Assembly: GCF_027257845.1 (NCBI RefSeq)
Contig: NZ_JAPVOT010000006.1
Location: forward strand, 1-64,000
Reading direction: 5' to 3'
Length of the DNA stretch: 64,000 nucleotides
Source: Alteromonas sp. BMJM2
GTDB lineage: Bacteria > Pseudomonadota > Gammaproteobacteria > Enterobacterales > Alteromonadaceae
Position 1 is the stretch's first letter. The number at the start of each line of letters is the position of its first letter. The translations under genes and the position numbers were made by a program. Below the pieces are notes generated by a model. The model did no database searches, was not told where the DNA came from, and saw nothing but the letters and a program-made list of their open reading frames with translations. Positions 47,622 through 57,561 of the stretch are shown piece by piece.

Positions 47622-48674
47622 ATGAATCGCCCTACAGCATTTTTTATTGTCAACCTTATGGCTTGTGCCGTAACGTTGTCTGTTTTGCCTTACCCAGCGA
47701 CTGCCCTCTTCTATGAGTCGGCTCAAGATGTAGTTAATGATGATGGTGTTGAAAGGATTAATGAAAATTCTGATGACGCACCTAGCGACTCGCTTGACAA
47801 GAAAGACGGTGCAGCGAACACGGTTGTTATATCCAAAGCCTTTGCGAACAATGACTTTGGGAAATACCAAATATCAGTGTTGTCCCGAGCCCTTGAAGTC
47901 ACTTCAGATTTCGGCGAACTAACCGTTTCCCTTCACCCACAGCCAATGTCCCAAAGCCGTCAATTGCGAAGCGTACTTGAGGGCTCTGTCGATATTATGT
48001 GGAGCGTAACGAGTAAATCTAGAGAGAGTAAACTCACTCCAATACGCTTACCCTTACTGCGTGGCTATTCTGGTCATCGCATCATCGTCGTGAACAAAAA
48101 GGAAAAAGCACAGTTCGAAGGCATAACTTCACTGAAAGTTTTAAAAGAAAAGAAGTTTGTGCAAGGTTCTGATTGGCCAGATTTGAAAATACTCAAAGCC
48201 AACGGCTTCGGCGTAATGAGTGAAGATTGGAGTACGTGGTTTAGCTCTATGTACCTACTCGTTGAGCGCAATGTGGTAGACGGCTTTCCTAGAAATATTA
48301 TTGAGATACATAACGACATTCAGTACTTTGATAGTAGCACCTTAGCCATAGATGAAAATCATCTCATTACTTATCCCAACTACGAGTATTTCTTTGTACG
48401 CTCAGACAAACAGCAATTAGCCAATAGGATCCGTCTTGGACTTATAAGGCTGATTCAATCGGGGGAGCTAGAAGAAATTTTCCATAGTATTGATACTCAC
48501 TTACTCGCTAATGAGCTACTTAATGACACCAAACGCCAAGTACATCAATTAGAAAACCCCCTCATTCCTGGCCCCCTTGACTATGCAGATTGGGTCAAAA
48601 CTCCTCAGCTTGCAGTTAAAGCTATGGAGCTGGAAATGGGTTCCCCCTCGGTGGCTATTGATGTGAGTAATTAG
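47622..48674 (+). CDS. Orphan periplasmic substrate-binding-like protein
   Basis: 350 residues with an N-terminal signal peptide (cut probably near ATA, about 28). After an acidic, low-complexity segment (about 33-65) the rest resembles a type 2 periplasmic binding fold: EGSVDIMWSVTSKSRESKL, LRGYSGHRIIVVN and NRIRLGLIRLIQSGELEEIF. No ABC permease or ATPase genes lie nearby. The ligand is unknown; it may be a stand-alone sensor or the binding part of a distant transporter. Neighbours are unrelated. Confidence 0.65.
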   Translation: MNRPTAFFIVNLMACAVTLSVLPYPATALFYESAQDVVNDDGVERINENSDDAPSDSLDKKDGAANTVVISKAFANNDFGKYQISVLSRALEVTSDFGELTVSLHPQPMSQSRQLRSVLEGSVDIMWSVTSKSRESKLTPIRLPLLRGYSGHRIIVVNKKEKAQFEGITSLKVLKEKKFVQGSDWPDLKILKANGFGVMSEDWSTWFSSMYLLVERNVVDGFPRNIIEIHNDIQYFDSSTLAIDENHLITYPNYEYFFVRSDKQQLANRIRLGLIRLIQSGELEEIFHSIDTHLLANELLNDTKRQVHQLENPLIPGPLDYADWVKTPQLAVKAMELEMGSPSVAIDVSN

Positions 48675-48748
48675 TAACTATAAGTTCTTAGCAGTTCCAA
48701 TTTAACCAGCGCGCTCCTACTATATTTAAAAAATAAAAAGGATTGTTT

Positions 48749-49915
48749 ATGCCTAAAATCCCCCGCTCTCCAACGCATGATTACACCCGTGACATGAGCG
48801 AAAAACGCAGACAGTTTATCGAAAACGAAACCAATGCATCGCTTGCTCATTCGAGCCAATTTTCCATTGAGCCGGAATCGTTGGCTGGAAATATTGAAAA
48901 CTTCACCGGTGTGGCGCAAGTTCCTATTGGGTTTGCAGGTCCGATGTTGGTTAACGGAGAAGCTGCACAGGGTGATTTTTATGTGCCTATGGCGACCACT
49001 GAAGGTACGTTAGTGGCCAGTTACAGCAGAGGAATGCGTTTAACTCGAGAAGCAGGCGGCATTAAAACCACGGTAATAGACGATGCAATGCAGCGCGCCC
49101 CTATGTTTGCTTTTGCTGACGCAAGAGACGCCCTCGCCTTTGGAAAATGGGTTGATGCCAATTTTGATCATATTAAAGTTGCATGTGAAGAAACCACTTC
49201 AGTGGGAAAGCTCAGAGACATCGAACAATATGCAGTTTCAAAACTGCGCTGGCTGCGCTTTAACTTTACCTGTGGTGACGCTGCTGGGCAAAACATGGTG
49301 AGTAAAGCAACAAAAGCAGGATGCGACTGGGTATTAAAAAACTACCCTCAAAACGTTGACCACTTTGTGCTTGCCGCCAACTTAGACACCGATAAAAAGC
49401 ACTCTCACCTTAACTCATTGCACACTAGAGGTAAGCGAGTTGTTGCTGAAATCACGCTGCCTAAACAATTGATGACAGACATCATGCATTGTCCCCCTGA
49501 GGCGCTTTTTAAGCAGCGTCAATATTCTAATATGGGAGCCTTTATGGCTGGCAGTGTAAACAACGGTGCTCATTTTGCTAATGGCATTACCGCGGTATTC
49601 ATTGCCTGTGGCCAAGATGTAGCCAATGTCGCTGAGTCATCTGCAGGCTTCACCTATGCTGAAATTTTACCAAACGGCGACTATTACTTTTCAGTTACCA
49701 TACCATCGCTTATCGTTGCAACCTATGGTGGAGGGACCGGCTTAGCAACACAGAAAGAGTGCTTAGATGTACTGGGCTGTGCGGGTAAAGGAAAAGTGAA
49801 TAAGCTTGCAGAGATTATTGCGGCAACTGTGCTATGTGGCGATTTATCTCTTGGCTCTGCCATTGTGGCGAACGAATGGGTGTCTAGTCATGAAAAACTG
49901 GGCAGAAACCGTTAA
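48749..49915 (+). CDS. Hydroxymethylglutaryl-CoA reductase, class I-like
   Basis: 388 residues from the ATG at 48749, with AAAAAGGA upstream. The active-site set is visible: Glu85 in TTEGT, Lys in TDKKHS, Asp in ACGQDVANV and the C-terminal catalytic His in SSHEKLGRN. GDAAGQNMV binds substrate and cofactor. The C-terminal His region and NADPH-type segment TYGGGTGLATQ resemble class I (eukaryote/archaea-like) rather than the class II bacterial enzymes. It reduces HMG-CoA to mevalonate (or the reverse). No other mevalonate gene is near, so its role is open. Its stop overlaps the convergent ybaN stop by four bases. Confidence 0.88.
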   Translation: MPKIPRSPTHDYTRDMSEKRRQFIENETNASLAHSSQFSIEPESLAGNIENFTGVAQVPIGFAGPMLVNGEAAQGDFYVPMATTEGTLVASYSRGMRLTREAGGIKTTVIDDAMQRAPMFAFADARDALAFGKWVDANFDHIKVACEETTSVGKLRDIEQYAVSKLRWLRFNFTCGDAAGQNMVSKATKAGCDWVLKNYPQNVDHFVLAANLDTDKKHSHLNSLHTRGKRVVAEITLPKQLMTDIMHCPPEALFKQRQYSNMGAFMAGSVNNGAHFANGITAVFIACGQDVANVAESSAGFTYAEILPNGDYYFSVTIPSLIVATYGGGTGLATQKECLDVLGCAGKGKVNKLAEIIAATVLCGDLSLGSAIVANEWVSSHEKLGRNR

Positions 49916-50304
49916 GCATTAGCGCATTCAGGGCGCGATATCACAAAGTAAGCGCCTGCGCTCATAAATACTACAACACCAGCATATGCATAAAGCGGCG
50001 CGTTGGCGAATATACAAAATACGATAAAGCTAAGCAGCATGCTGCAGCAAGCCACGCACTTTGTCCGTTTAGATATTGCGCCATTGTCGCGCCATGCGCG
50101 CAGGGTTTGGCCGAAACGAGGATGCTGCAACAACCAGCGCTCGAGCTTGGGCGATGAGCGCGTAAAGCAATAAAGCGCACCAATGAGAAAAACGGTGGTT
50201 GGCATAACGGGTAAGAAAGCACCAATGACACCTAAGAGTGTGAATAACGCACCGAGTACAGCGAAAAATGGCTTACTCACTTTATTAATGATGCGAACGC
50301 TCAA
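49912..50304 (-). CDS. ybaN: YbaN-family (DUF454) inner-membrane protein
   Basis: 130 residues with three to four membrane segments and the conserved DUF454 stretch LGVIGAFLPVMPTTVFL, followed by FTRSSPKLERWLLQHPRFG. Function is unknown in the family. It converges with HMG-CoA reductase with a 4-base overlap of the stop codons. Confidence 0.9.
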   Translation of the reverse strand: MSVRIINKVSKPFFAVLGALFTLLGVIGAFLPVMPTTVFLIGALYCFTRSSPKLERWLLQHPRFGQTLRAWRDNGAISKRTKCVACCSMLLSFIVFCIFANAPLYAYAGVVVFMSAGAYFVISRPECANA

Positions 50305-50441
50305 TTAACTCCCCTTAAGACCGTTGACAGTGACGCGTAACAGAAGCAAGTCAGCACACTGACGATTCAACAACGGTCAAATTTCGATTTGATAATAGTA
50401 TTAGCGTAGCACGGGTTTGTTATTACAGCGCTGAAATCTCG

Positions 50442-51377
50442 CTACTTTTTTTGCGATTTTTCCTGCGCTTTTACTTTCCCCCATAGCAACTCCATCTCCT
50501 CTAGCGATAAATCGGTTAATGAGTCATGCTGAGCGTGAGCCAGATCCTCTACCGCGCTAAAGCGCTTTGCAAACTTAATACTGGCTTTGCGCAGTGCTGT
50601 ATCCGCGTCTATGTTGCAATGCCTGGCTAAATTCACCATTGCAAAGAGTGCATCGCCAATCTCTTCTTCAATAGCGTCTTGGTTTCGGGTTGAGGCATTA
50701 AGCTCTTGCTTAATCTCCTCTAACTCTTCTTCCACTTTATCTAGCACGGGCAGAGTATCTGGCCAATCAAACCCTACTTTGGCACATTTTTTTTGCAATT
50801 TTTGTGCGTACATTAGTGCAGGCATTCCTTTAGGCACACTATCTAAAAGAGGCTCATTGTTTACTCGATGAGGCTGGCTGCTGTCTGTGTTGGCTTGTTT
50901 TGCTGCTTTTCTCTCTGCTTTTTCTTGGGCCTTAATGGCCTCCCATTGCTGAACCAAATCTTCTTGAGATAGCCCTTCTTGAGATAATCCTTGTTGAGAA
51001 AAGGAGGATTGACTGGTTTTGGTGCCGGTTTTTACGCTGGCCTGTCCCTGAGCGAATACATGAGGATGGCGACGTTCCAGCTTATCGCTAATGGCTGTTG
51101 CCACATCGTCAAAGTCAAACTGCCCGTCTTCTTGTGCAATGTGGGCATAAAAGACAATTTGAAACAGCAAGTCACCTAACTCGTCTCGGATATCGTCTAT
51201 ATCGCCACTGGCGATTGCATCGACAACTTCATACGCCTCTTCAATAGTAAATCCCGTAAGGGACTCCATGGTCTGTTGTTGATCCCACGGGCAACCGCCG
51301 TCATCAGAGCGCAATGCGTCCATAATTGACAACAGACGCGCCATGCCAGGCAAATCAGCTTTGCTTGCGTCTCGCAT
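50442..51377 (-). CDS. mazG: Nucleoside triphosphate pyrophosphohydrolase
   Basis: 311 residues, longer than the usual 260-280. Two MazG domains: the first with CPWDQQQTMESL, EEAYEVVDAI and RDELGDLLFQIVFYAH, the second with EEEIGDALFAMVNLARH. The extra length is a linker insert (about 118-170) rich in Ser/Gln/Lys, with a 5-residue repeat. MazG hydrolyses NTPs and lowers ppGpp effects. It starts inside the end of relA with AAGGAG placed before the ATG, so the two are coupled. Confidence 0.94.
   Translation of the reverse strand: MRDASKADLPGMARLLSIMDALRSDDGGCPWDQQQTMESLTGFTIEEAYEVVDAIASGDIDDIRDELGDLLFQIVFYAHIAQEDGQFDFDDVATAISDKLERRHPHVFAQGQASVKTGTKTSQSSFSQQGLSQEGLSQEDLVQQWEAIKAQEKAERKAAKQANTDSSQPHRVNNEPLLDSVPKGMPALMYAQKLQKKCAKVGFDWPDTLPVLDKVEEELEEIKQELNASTRNQDAIEEEIGDALFAMVNLARHCNIDADTALRKASIKFAKRFSAVEDLAHAQHDSLTDLSLEEMELLWGKVKAQEKSQKK
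50961..51005. repeat. 15-bp in-frame tandem repeat inside mazG
   Basis: Three consecutive 15-base units (CTTGAGATA core on the plus strand) encode the repeated SQ(Q/E)GL segments of the MazG linker. Confidence 0.75.
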
Positions 51378-53538
51378 CTGTAACTCCTTTTAGCTGACGT
51401 AGTCGAGTGATAACTTTGGACAAACTGTCTAACGTCAACACCTCAATAGATATGGTAATTAACGCGGTTTGACGGTTTTTATCACTTAAGCTATTGACCC
51501 CAAGTAACGGTACATTCTCGTTTGCCAATACAGTGGTGACATCGCGAAGCAGCCCGGTTCTATCGTGGCAATGAATATCCACAGCGGTTTCAAAACCCAC
51601 CTTGAGTTCTTCAGACCAGTTAACTTCTATTTGGCGCTCAGGGTGCTGAACCAGTAAGTTCTGCAATTGGTCACAACTTTCTTTGTGAACACTCACTCCC
51701 CTGCCCTGAGTGATATAGCCCATAATGGGCTCGCCAGGTACGGGCTTGCAGCAGTTAGCCAACTGACTCATCAGGTGTCCAACGCCCTGCACAACGACAG
51801 CGTCTTTTTTACCTGTTCCAGCAGCCGTTTTGCGGGTTTTAACTTTAGGGCTAATCTCAGGCTCAACCTGAGGCGGCTCTTGTAGGTGATGAATGAAATT
51901 GACAACCTGCATCACCCTTACATCGCCTGCGCCTACCGCTGTGAAAAGGTCGTCTTTCGTCTGCAGATTAAACTTTTCACACGCCTCAGCAGGGACCTTC
52001 GTTGGTAAATGGGCACGATGAAGCTCTCGCTCTAGCAGCTCTTTACCGGCGGCAAGGTTTTTCTCTCTGTCTTGTTTTTTAAAGTAAGAATGAATGGTAG
52101 CGCGTGCCCGAGAAGAATGGACATACCCCAGCCCCGGATGCATCCAGTCCCTGCTTGGATTAAGCTCTTTTCCAGTGAGTACTTCCACCTGATCGCCACT
52201 TTGCAGCAAGTAGGTAAAAGGCACGATCCTGCCGTTTATTTTAGCACCGTTACAGCGGTGTCCTACATTGCTATGGATGTAGTAGGCAAAATCTAACGGT
52301 GTAGCACCTTGCGGTAAATCGATTACATCGCCTTTTGGTGTGAATACATACACTCTGTCATCGAATACCTGACTGCGAAGTTCTTCAACCAAATCGCCCG
52401 ACTCTGCCACTTCTTCTTGCCACGCTAAAATACGACGTAGCCAGTTTATCCGCTCATCGTAACCAGATTGTTTACCCGCACTCCCCTCTTTGTACTTCCA
52501 ATGAGCAGCCACCCCTAGCTCCGCATCTTGATGCATTTGCTGTGTGCGTATTTGAATTTCGATTGGCTTGCCCTTCGGACCAACAACAACCGTGTGGATA
52601 GATTGATAACCATTGGGTTTTGGCGTAGCGATATAGTCATCAAATTCAGTGGGTAAATGTTTATAGTTGGCGTGAACGGTGCCAAGGGCGGCGTAGCAAT
52701 CTTGTAGTCTATCGGCAATAATTCTCACCGCACGAATATCAAAAAGCTGCTCAAACGTGAGCCGCTTTTTCTGCATTTTTTTCCAAATACTGAATATGTG
52801 TTTTGGTCTACCGTAAACCTCTGCGCGGATGTTTTCGGTATTCATGATTCCCTGCAGATCATCAACAATGGAATCGATGTATTCAGCCCGCTCCTTGCGT
52901 TTGCCATCAAGCTGCTTGGCGATTTGCTTATAGGTAACCGGATGCAGATAGCGAAAGGCTAAGTCTTCTAATTCCCACTTTAATTGCCCTATACCTAATC
53001 GATTCGCTAGCGGCGCATAAATGCTAGCGCACTCCCTGGCCACCATCACTCGCGTTTCTTCATCGGCAACTTTGGCCTGCTGCAACGCACATATTCTTTC
53101 TGCCATTTTAATAACAACGGCTCGCACGTCCTCGACCATGGCCAATAACATTCTACGAATACTATCGGTGTGCTGTTCATCTGAAGAATCTGCGCGTTCT
53201 TTACCGCTTAGCCTGCGTGCATGAAGCGACTTAATTGCATCCATTCTGCGCACACCAACAATAAGCTCTTTTATTTCTGAGCCAAATTCATCGCCAATAT
53301 CGTCTTCATTTAATGCGTGTTGCTCACAATAGGGAAAGACCAATGCGGCCTGTAGCGTCACGTCGTCCATATTGAGCTGACAGAGTATTTCCACCATCTC
53401 TTGACCCACAAGCAGTCGCTCGGGGGCAGCAGACACTACTCGTAATTTTTCTTTAGTGTGACTATGAAGCCCTAAGCTATCTAACCATGCCTCAAAGGGT
53501 GGTCTGTGCGCTTCGTGTACCTTTCTTGTTGAAACCAT
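51355..53538 (-). CDS. relA: GTP pyrophosphokinase (ppGpp synthetase I)
   Basis: 727 residues. The N-terminal HD-type half is degenerate (no HD signature), as in RelA. The synthetase region has YGRPKHIFSIWKKM, FDIRAVRII and PKPNGYQSIHT, followed by TGS (VYVFTPKGDVIDLPQGATPL), a zinc-finger-like CC...(NCCKPVPGEPIMGYI) and ACT (VDIHCHDRTGLLRDV). It makes (p)ppGpp when uncharged tRNA reaches the ribosome. It lies between rlmD and mazG. Confidence 0.97.
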   Translation of the reverse strand: MVSTRKVHEAHRPPFEAWLDSLGLHSHTKEKLRVVSAAPERLLVGQEMVEILCQLNMDDVTLQAALVFPYCEQHALNEDDIGDEFGSEIKELIVGVRRMDAIKSLHARRLSGKERADSSDEQHTDSIRRMLLAMVEDVRAVVIKMAERICALQQAKVADEETRVMVARECASIYAPLANRLGIGQLKWELEDLAFRYLHPVTYKQIAKQLDGKRKERAEYIDSIVDDLQGIMNTENIRAEVYGRPKHIFSIWKKMQKKRLTFEQLFDIRAVRIIADRLQDCYAALGTVHANYKHLPTEFDDYIATPKPNGYQSIHTVVVGPKGKPIEIQIRTQQMHQDAELGVAAHWKYKEGSAGKQSGYDERINWLRRILAWQEEVAESGDLVEELRSQVFDDRVYVFTPKGDVIDLPQGATPLDFAYYIHSNVGHRCNGAKINGRIVPFTYLLQSGDQVEVLTGKELNPSRDWMHPGLGYVHSSRARATIHSYFKKQDREKNLAAGKELLERELHRAHLPTKVPAEACEKFNLQTKDDLFTAVGAGDVRVMQVVNFIHHLQEPPQVEPEISPKVKTRKTAAGTGKKDAVVVQGVGHLMSQLANCCKPVPGEPIMGYITQGRGVSVHKESCDQLQNLLVQHPERQIEVNWSEELKVGFETAVDIHCHDRTGLLRDVTTVLANENVPLLGVNSLSDKNRQTALITISIEVLTLDSLSKVITRLRQLKGVTDARRKQS

Positions 53539-53559
53539 ATCCGTAACTCACTGCGACTA

Positions 53560-55032
53560 CTAACGTGTGAAAAGAGCCATCATTTCCATGTGATGGGTAT
53601 AAGGAAACATTTCCACTGCCCCTGCTTTTTTCATCGAATACCCTCCCTGTATCAATACGCTTGCATCTCTTGTAAAGGTGCTTGGGTTGCAAGAAACGTA
53701 CACTATTGTACTCGGCTTCGCATTAACTAATGCCTGACAAACGGTTAAGGCACCTTCCCTCGATGGGTCCAGCAAAACTTTATCAAAGCCGTCATTAAGA
53801 GCATCACTCACGTTTTTGTTATTGCTTAAATCTAAATGCAGCCACTCTACGTTATCTACGCCCTGTTGTTGCGCATTATCCTTAGCACGCTGCACCATTT
53901 CAGCCACACCCTCCACGGCCTGAACAACAGCACCGCGCTTTGCAATAGACAAAGTAAAATTGCCTAGACCACTAAACCAGTCGGCTATTCGCTCTTGGGG
54001 CTTCGGCGCTAGCCAAGACAACGCCTGCTCTATCATTAGGGTATTAACGGATTTATTGACCTGCACAAAATCGTTAGGCGCGGGGCTTAACGTGAATTCA
54101 TCAAAACTACTCATCGTTAGCGCAGCCTCAAAATGCAGTATGTTGCATCTGCCTTTTTTGTTTTCCAGCACCACGTTTATGCGTTCTTGCTTGGCAAACA
54201 AAACTAACTCACTGTATAACTCGGAGCTGAGAGCTTTAGTATGCTTAATAGTTACCTGACACACGTTATCGCCAGCAAGCAGACCAATATGACCTATGAA
54301 TTTTGTGCTTTCGCACCTTGATAATACTGCACGCAGCGGCGTAATAAGGCGACTTAATTCATCAACAAGTACAGGGCAAGCAGCAATGTCAACAATCTCA
54401 CTACTCGCCTGCGCCCGAAAACCGAGCTTGAGTTTATCCATTCGTCTAGCGTCTAGTGCCAAGCGCGCCTTTCGTCTGTAGGCAGGTTTGTCGCCAGCAA
54501 GCGGCGCTTGCCACACGCCTTCTTCCATCGCCAACTGGCGCACCATCATCGACTTAAGCGCCATATCCCGCTCTGTTAGGGCATGCTGAGGATCAATATG
54601 CTGAAGCTGACATCCGCCACATTGGTCAAACACAGGGCAAAATGGCGCTGTTCTCATTGACGATGGCTGAGTTATTTTGGTTGCTCTAGCGTTTACCACA
54701 TTCTTTTTTGCATGCAAAACGCTGATCTCACAAATTTCACCAGGGAGTGCGCCCTCTACAAAATGCACCGGTGTAGTTCGCGCTATTCCCTGTCCCATCC
54801 AATCAAGACTTTCTACAAGAAGCTGTGAGTGCTTTTGACTAAAAGTACTGTTTAAGGAGGAATCATATTCAGATGCTGCGGCAATAGACTCTTTAGAACT
54901 AGAATCTTTGGCCTTATCTGAAAAACGCAGGTTCGCCACTTGCGCATTGGCACTGGTTTTACGTTTCAGTGTTGGGGTATTAAAAAGCCCATTTTGTTTT
55001 TTGCCTTTTGCAGGCTTCTTGGGGTTTGACAA
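53560..55032 (-). CDS. rlmD: 23S rRNA (uracil-1939-C5) methyltransferase
   Basis: 490 residues. After a Lys/Ser-rich N-terminal extension of about 60 residues come a TRAM domain (VESLDWMGQGIAR), the 4Fe-4S cluster cysteines (CPVFDQCGGCQLQH) and a SAM-dependent methyltransferase domain with WFSGLGNFTL, the nucleophile region VSCNPSTFTRD and LLDPSREGA. It methylates U1939 of 23S rRNA. E. coli RlmD is about 433 residues; the N-terminal extension is the difference. Confidence 0.94.
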   Translation of the reverse strand: MSNPKKPAKGKKQNGLFNTPTLKRKTSANAQVANLRFSDKAKDSSSKESIAAASEYDSSLNSTFSQKHSQLLVESLDWMGQGIARTTPVHFVEGALPGEICEISVLHAKKNVVNARATKITQPSSMRTAPFCPVFDQCGGCQLQHIDPQHALTERDMALKSMMVRQLAMEEGVWQAPLAGDKPAYRRKARLALDARRMDKLKLGFRAQASSEIVDIAACPVLVDELSRLITPLRAVLSRCESTKFIGHIGLLAGDNVCQVTIKHTKALSSELYSELVLFAKQERINVVLENKKGRCNILHFEAALTMSSFDEFTLSPAPNDFVQVNKSVNTLMIEQALSWLAPKPQERIADWFSGLGNFTLSIAKRGAVVQAVEGVAEMVQRAKDNAQQQGVDNVEWLHLDLSNNKNVSDALNDGFDKVLLDPSREGALTVCQALVNAKPSTIVYVSCNPSTFTRDASVLIQGGYSMKKAGAVEMFPYTHHMEMMALFTR

Positions 55033-55058
55033 GGAAAGCTCCGTAAGGAAATTATATT

Positions 55059-55439
55059 TTATGCTGATTCAAGAATAACAGTAGCAACAGCATAGTGCTG
55101 TTCGTCTGAAATACTAATAACACTATTCGTTATTCCCCGAGCTTCGCAACGAGCCGCAAACTCACCATTGAAGGCAAGTGTAGGCGCACCCAGTTCGTTG
55201 TGCTGAACCTCTACATGCTGCCAACTGATCCCATTGCCAATACCTGTGCCCAACGCTTTTACCGCCGCTTCTTTAGCGGCAAAACGCTTGGCTAAAAATC
55301 GCTGTGGAGTTCGGTGCTGCTCAAACTGCTGTAGCTCACTAGCGGTTAATACGCGTTTAGCAAGCCTTAGCATTGCTCCCTCGTCTTTACCTAAGCGCGC
55401 AATTTCAACAATGTCGGTGCCTAACCCTGCTATGGCCAC
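55059..55439 (-). CDS. acpS: Holo-[acyl-carrier-protein] synthase
   Basis: 126 residues. GLGTDIVEI with the Mg-binding Asp and KRFAAKEAAVKALGTG with the Glu/Lys are diagnostic. It transfers phosphopantetheine from CoA to ACP. Sits after pdxJ as in E. coli. Confidence 0.96.
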   Translation of the reverse strand: MAIAGLGTDIVEIARLGKDEGAMLRLAKRVLTASELQQFEQHRTPQRFLAKRFAAKEAAVKALGTGIGNGISWQHVEVQHNELGAPTLAFNGEFAARCEARGITNSVISISDEQHYAVATVILESA

Positions 55440-55546
55440 TCAACCTTCCTTTTTCATAAAACCAGATAATAGGTATTAGCAGATGCTAAGCGCTGACTCA
55501 AAGCTCAGTCCTAAAGCAAAATAAACACCGCTAGTACCACAGTGCA

Positions 55547-56284
55547 TTAAATACCGGCTCTTGCTTCCAACATAAGCTTGCGCATGTCGGCAACGGCAGT
55601 GTGCAAACCATCAAAGGCGGCGCGGGCGATTATAGCGTGTCCAATGTTAAGCTCTACTAGCTGCTTAATGGCAGCAATAGGTTTCACATTGTGATAGTGC
55701 AAACCGTGTCCTGCATTTACCTTTAAGCCCAAGCTATCGGCATACTCAATACCTTCTATTAATCGAGCAAGCTCTACTTCTTGTTGCTGCTCGTTTTCTG
55801 CCTCGGCGTATTGACCCGTGTGAATTTCGATATAAGGCGCTTTACATGCTACCGCTGCATCAATTTGTGCTTTGTCGGCATCGATAAACAGCGATACCTG
55901 AATACTAGCTGCGGCAAGGCGCTCGCAGGCCGTTTTCATCACATCGAGGTTACCCGCTACGTCAAGGCCCCCTTCTGTAGTAAGCTCTTCGCGTTTTTCA
56001 GGCACAAGGCAGCAAAATACAGGCTTCACTTCTTCAGCAATAGCTAGCATTTCATCGGTTACTGCCATTTCTAAATTTAGACGTGTATTGATAGTTTGAG
56101 CAAGGATTCTTACATCTCTATCTTTAATGTGTCGGCGATCTTCACGAAGGTGAACAGTTATCCCATCGGCGCCCGCGCGCTCCGCAACGTCTGCTGCATG
56201 TACAGGATCTGGATAGTGTGTACCCCGCGCATTTCTCAGTGTTGCAATGTGATCAATATTAACGCCTAACAAAATTGAGCTCAT
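55547..56284 (-). CDS. pdxJ: Pyridoxine 5'-phosphate synthase
   Basis: 245 residues, TIM barrel with [31 protein letters not shown] and [13 protein letters not shown]. It joins deoxyxylulose phosphate with 3-amino-1-hydroxyacetone phosphate to make vitamin B6 phosphate. Downstream of recO, upstream of acpS. Confidence 0.97.
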   Translation of the reverse strand: MSSILLGVNIDHIATLRNARGTHYPDPVHAADVAERAGADGITVHLREDRRHIKDRDVRILAQTINTRLNLEMAVTDEMLAIAEEVKPVFCCLVPEKREELTTEGGLDVAGNLDVMKTACERLAAASIQVSLFIDADKAQIDAAVACKAPYIEIHTGQYAEAENEQQQEVELARLIEGIEYADSLGLKVNAGHGLHYHNVKPIAAIKQLVELNIGHAIIARAAFDGLHTAVADMRKLMLEARAGI

Positions 56285-56408
56285 ATACCTGCCTAATAAG
56301 TGAATGTTTACCGCGTGAAGTGTATCAAATTTTTGCTGATAGTTAGCTTGCTAACGGCTTGTGTTAACTTAAAATAATTTCTGATCTCGGCTATTAAAAC
56401 AGATTTCG

Positions 56409-57119
56409 CTAGCGTTTGGGCGTCATACGGCTAAAAAGCTCTCTACTTTTTAACGGTTTGTCGCCAATTAATGGCCGCAGTAATTCGCGACAAAGAACTT
56501 TCGCCACTCGTTTACTCAGTGGTGTGAACTCACCTTGTGCAAGGTCTAACAAGGCTTCACCAGGAAACCCTTTAAGGTGCAATGCGTCTTCAGGAATTAC
56601 CACAAAACCAGCTTCTGCTTGAAAGTTGTACTGACGAGACGCTTCTACGGGAAGTTCGTACTCTACATCTAAGGTAAAATCGGGAAGTAGCCCCATTTCA
56701 TCGAGAATGGAAAACTCGAATTGGCGCAGTGTTATCTCTATGTCGCCTTGCTCACTTAATGACGCAAGGGCGTCTTGATAGGCCTCAAAAACCAGATCGC
56801 TTGCCAACCCATTAGGCATAATGCGATTACAAAGCTCATTGATATACATAGCACAAAATAAGGTAGTACCCGGCAGAATAATGGAAGGAGCGGTACTTTC
56901 TACGTGGCGTAAGTTTTTTAATTCCGATTTACCGCTCAACTGAAGGCGCAGCGCTTGAAAAGGCTGCAATAAGCTTTTTTTGTCTGACTTACTATTTTTA
57001 ACGCCTTTAGCTACCGCGCTTACCCTACCTTCTTCTAGGGTAAAAAAGTCCACAATATAGCTGGTTTCTCGATAAGGACGACGGTGGAGTACGTACGCAG
57101 TTAACCATTCATTATTCAT
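56409..57119 (-). CDS. recO: DNA repair protein RecO
   Basis: 236 residues. OB-fold N-terminus (AYVLHRRPYRETSYIVDFFT), central helical part (FCAMYINELCNRIMP) and a C-terminus with LCRELLRPLIGDKPLKSRE. No zinc cysteines, as in E. coli. With RecF and RecR it loads RecA at gaps. First gene of the recO-pdxJ-acpS cluster. Confidence 0.95.
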   Translation of the reverse strand: MNNEWLTAYVLHRRPYRETSYIVDFFTLEEGRVSAVAKGVKNSKSDKKSLLQPFQALRLQLSGKSELKNLRHVESTAPSIILPGTTLFCAMYINELCNRIMPNGLASDLVFEAYQDALASLSEQGDIEITLRQFEFSILDEMGLLPDFTLDVEYELPVEASRQYNFQAEAGFVVIPEDALHLKGFPGEALLDLAQGEFTPLSKRVAKVLCRELLRPLIGDKPLKSRELFSRMTPKR

Positions 57120-57279
57120 TATTTTTCGCCCAACCGTAACGTCTTGTACGTGTCTACTCTAGTTTACTCGAAGCCTTTATATGGCCTTTACATGGCCGTT
57201 TTAGGCTTCTATCAGGCTCTTTTCTGGCTAATATTTAACCTGAGCTAACTGTGTTAACTCATTGACCAACTCAACCACC

Positions 57280-57561
57280 TTAACTGCGTTTTACCCGAAC
57301 CACTTTCATGGTTTCAAACTCAATACCGGCAACCTCTTCAACCTGTCGATAGTAGGTTAGGTTTACCCTAGCTCCGGTGAGTGATTTGTAATTATGCTTG
57401 CGCCGATAAATAAAAGGCACATCAATGCCGTCTAACATAATAGTGTGTCGGATCCAGTCTCCGTCTTTTTCTTCACGTTGAACGTGAGACACCACTTTGG
57501 CGTTGTCTGTTTGATTAAGCTTGCTATGCTTTTCTACAAGCTTTTCCCTTTCACTTTTCAT
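57280..57561 (-). CDS. Small hypothetical cytoplasmic protein
   Basis: 93 residues from the ATG at 57561 (AAGG nine bases upstream). A charged N-terminal helix (KSEREKLVEKHSKLN) precedes beta-like segments (DWIRHTIMLDGIDVPFIYRRK, KSLTGARVNLTYYR, TMKVVRVKRS). No signal, membrane segment or catalytic motif is evident, and I do not recognise the family. It lies alone between recJ and recO on the same strand. Confidence 0.75.
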   Translation of the reverse strand: MKSEREKLVEKHSKLNQTDNAKVVSHVQREEKDGDWIRHTIMLDGIDVPFIYRRKHNYKSLTGARVNLTYYRQVEEVAGIEFETMKVVRVKRS

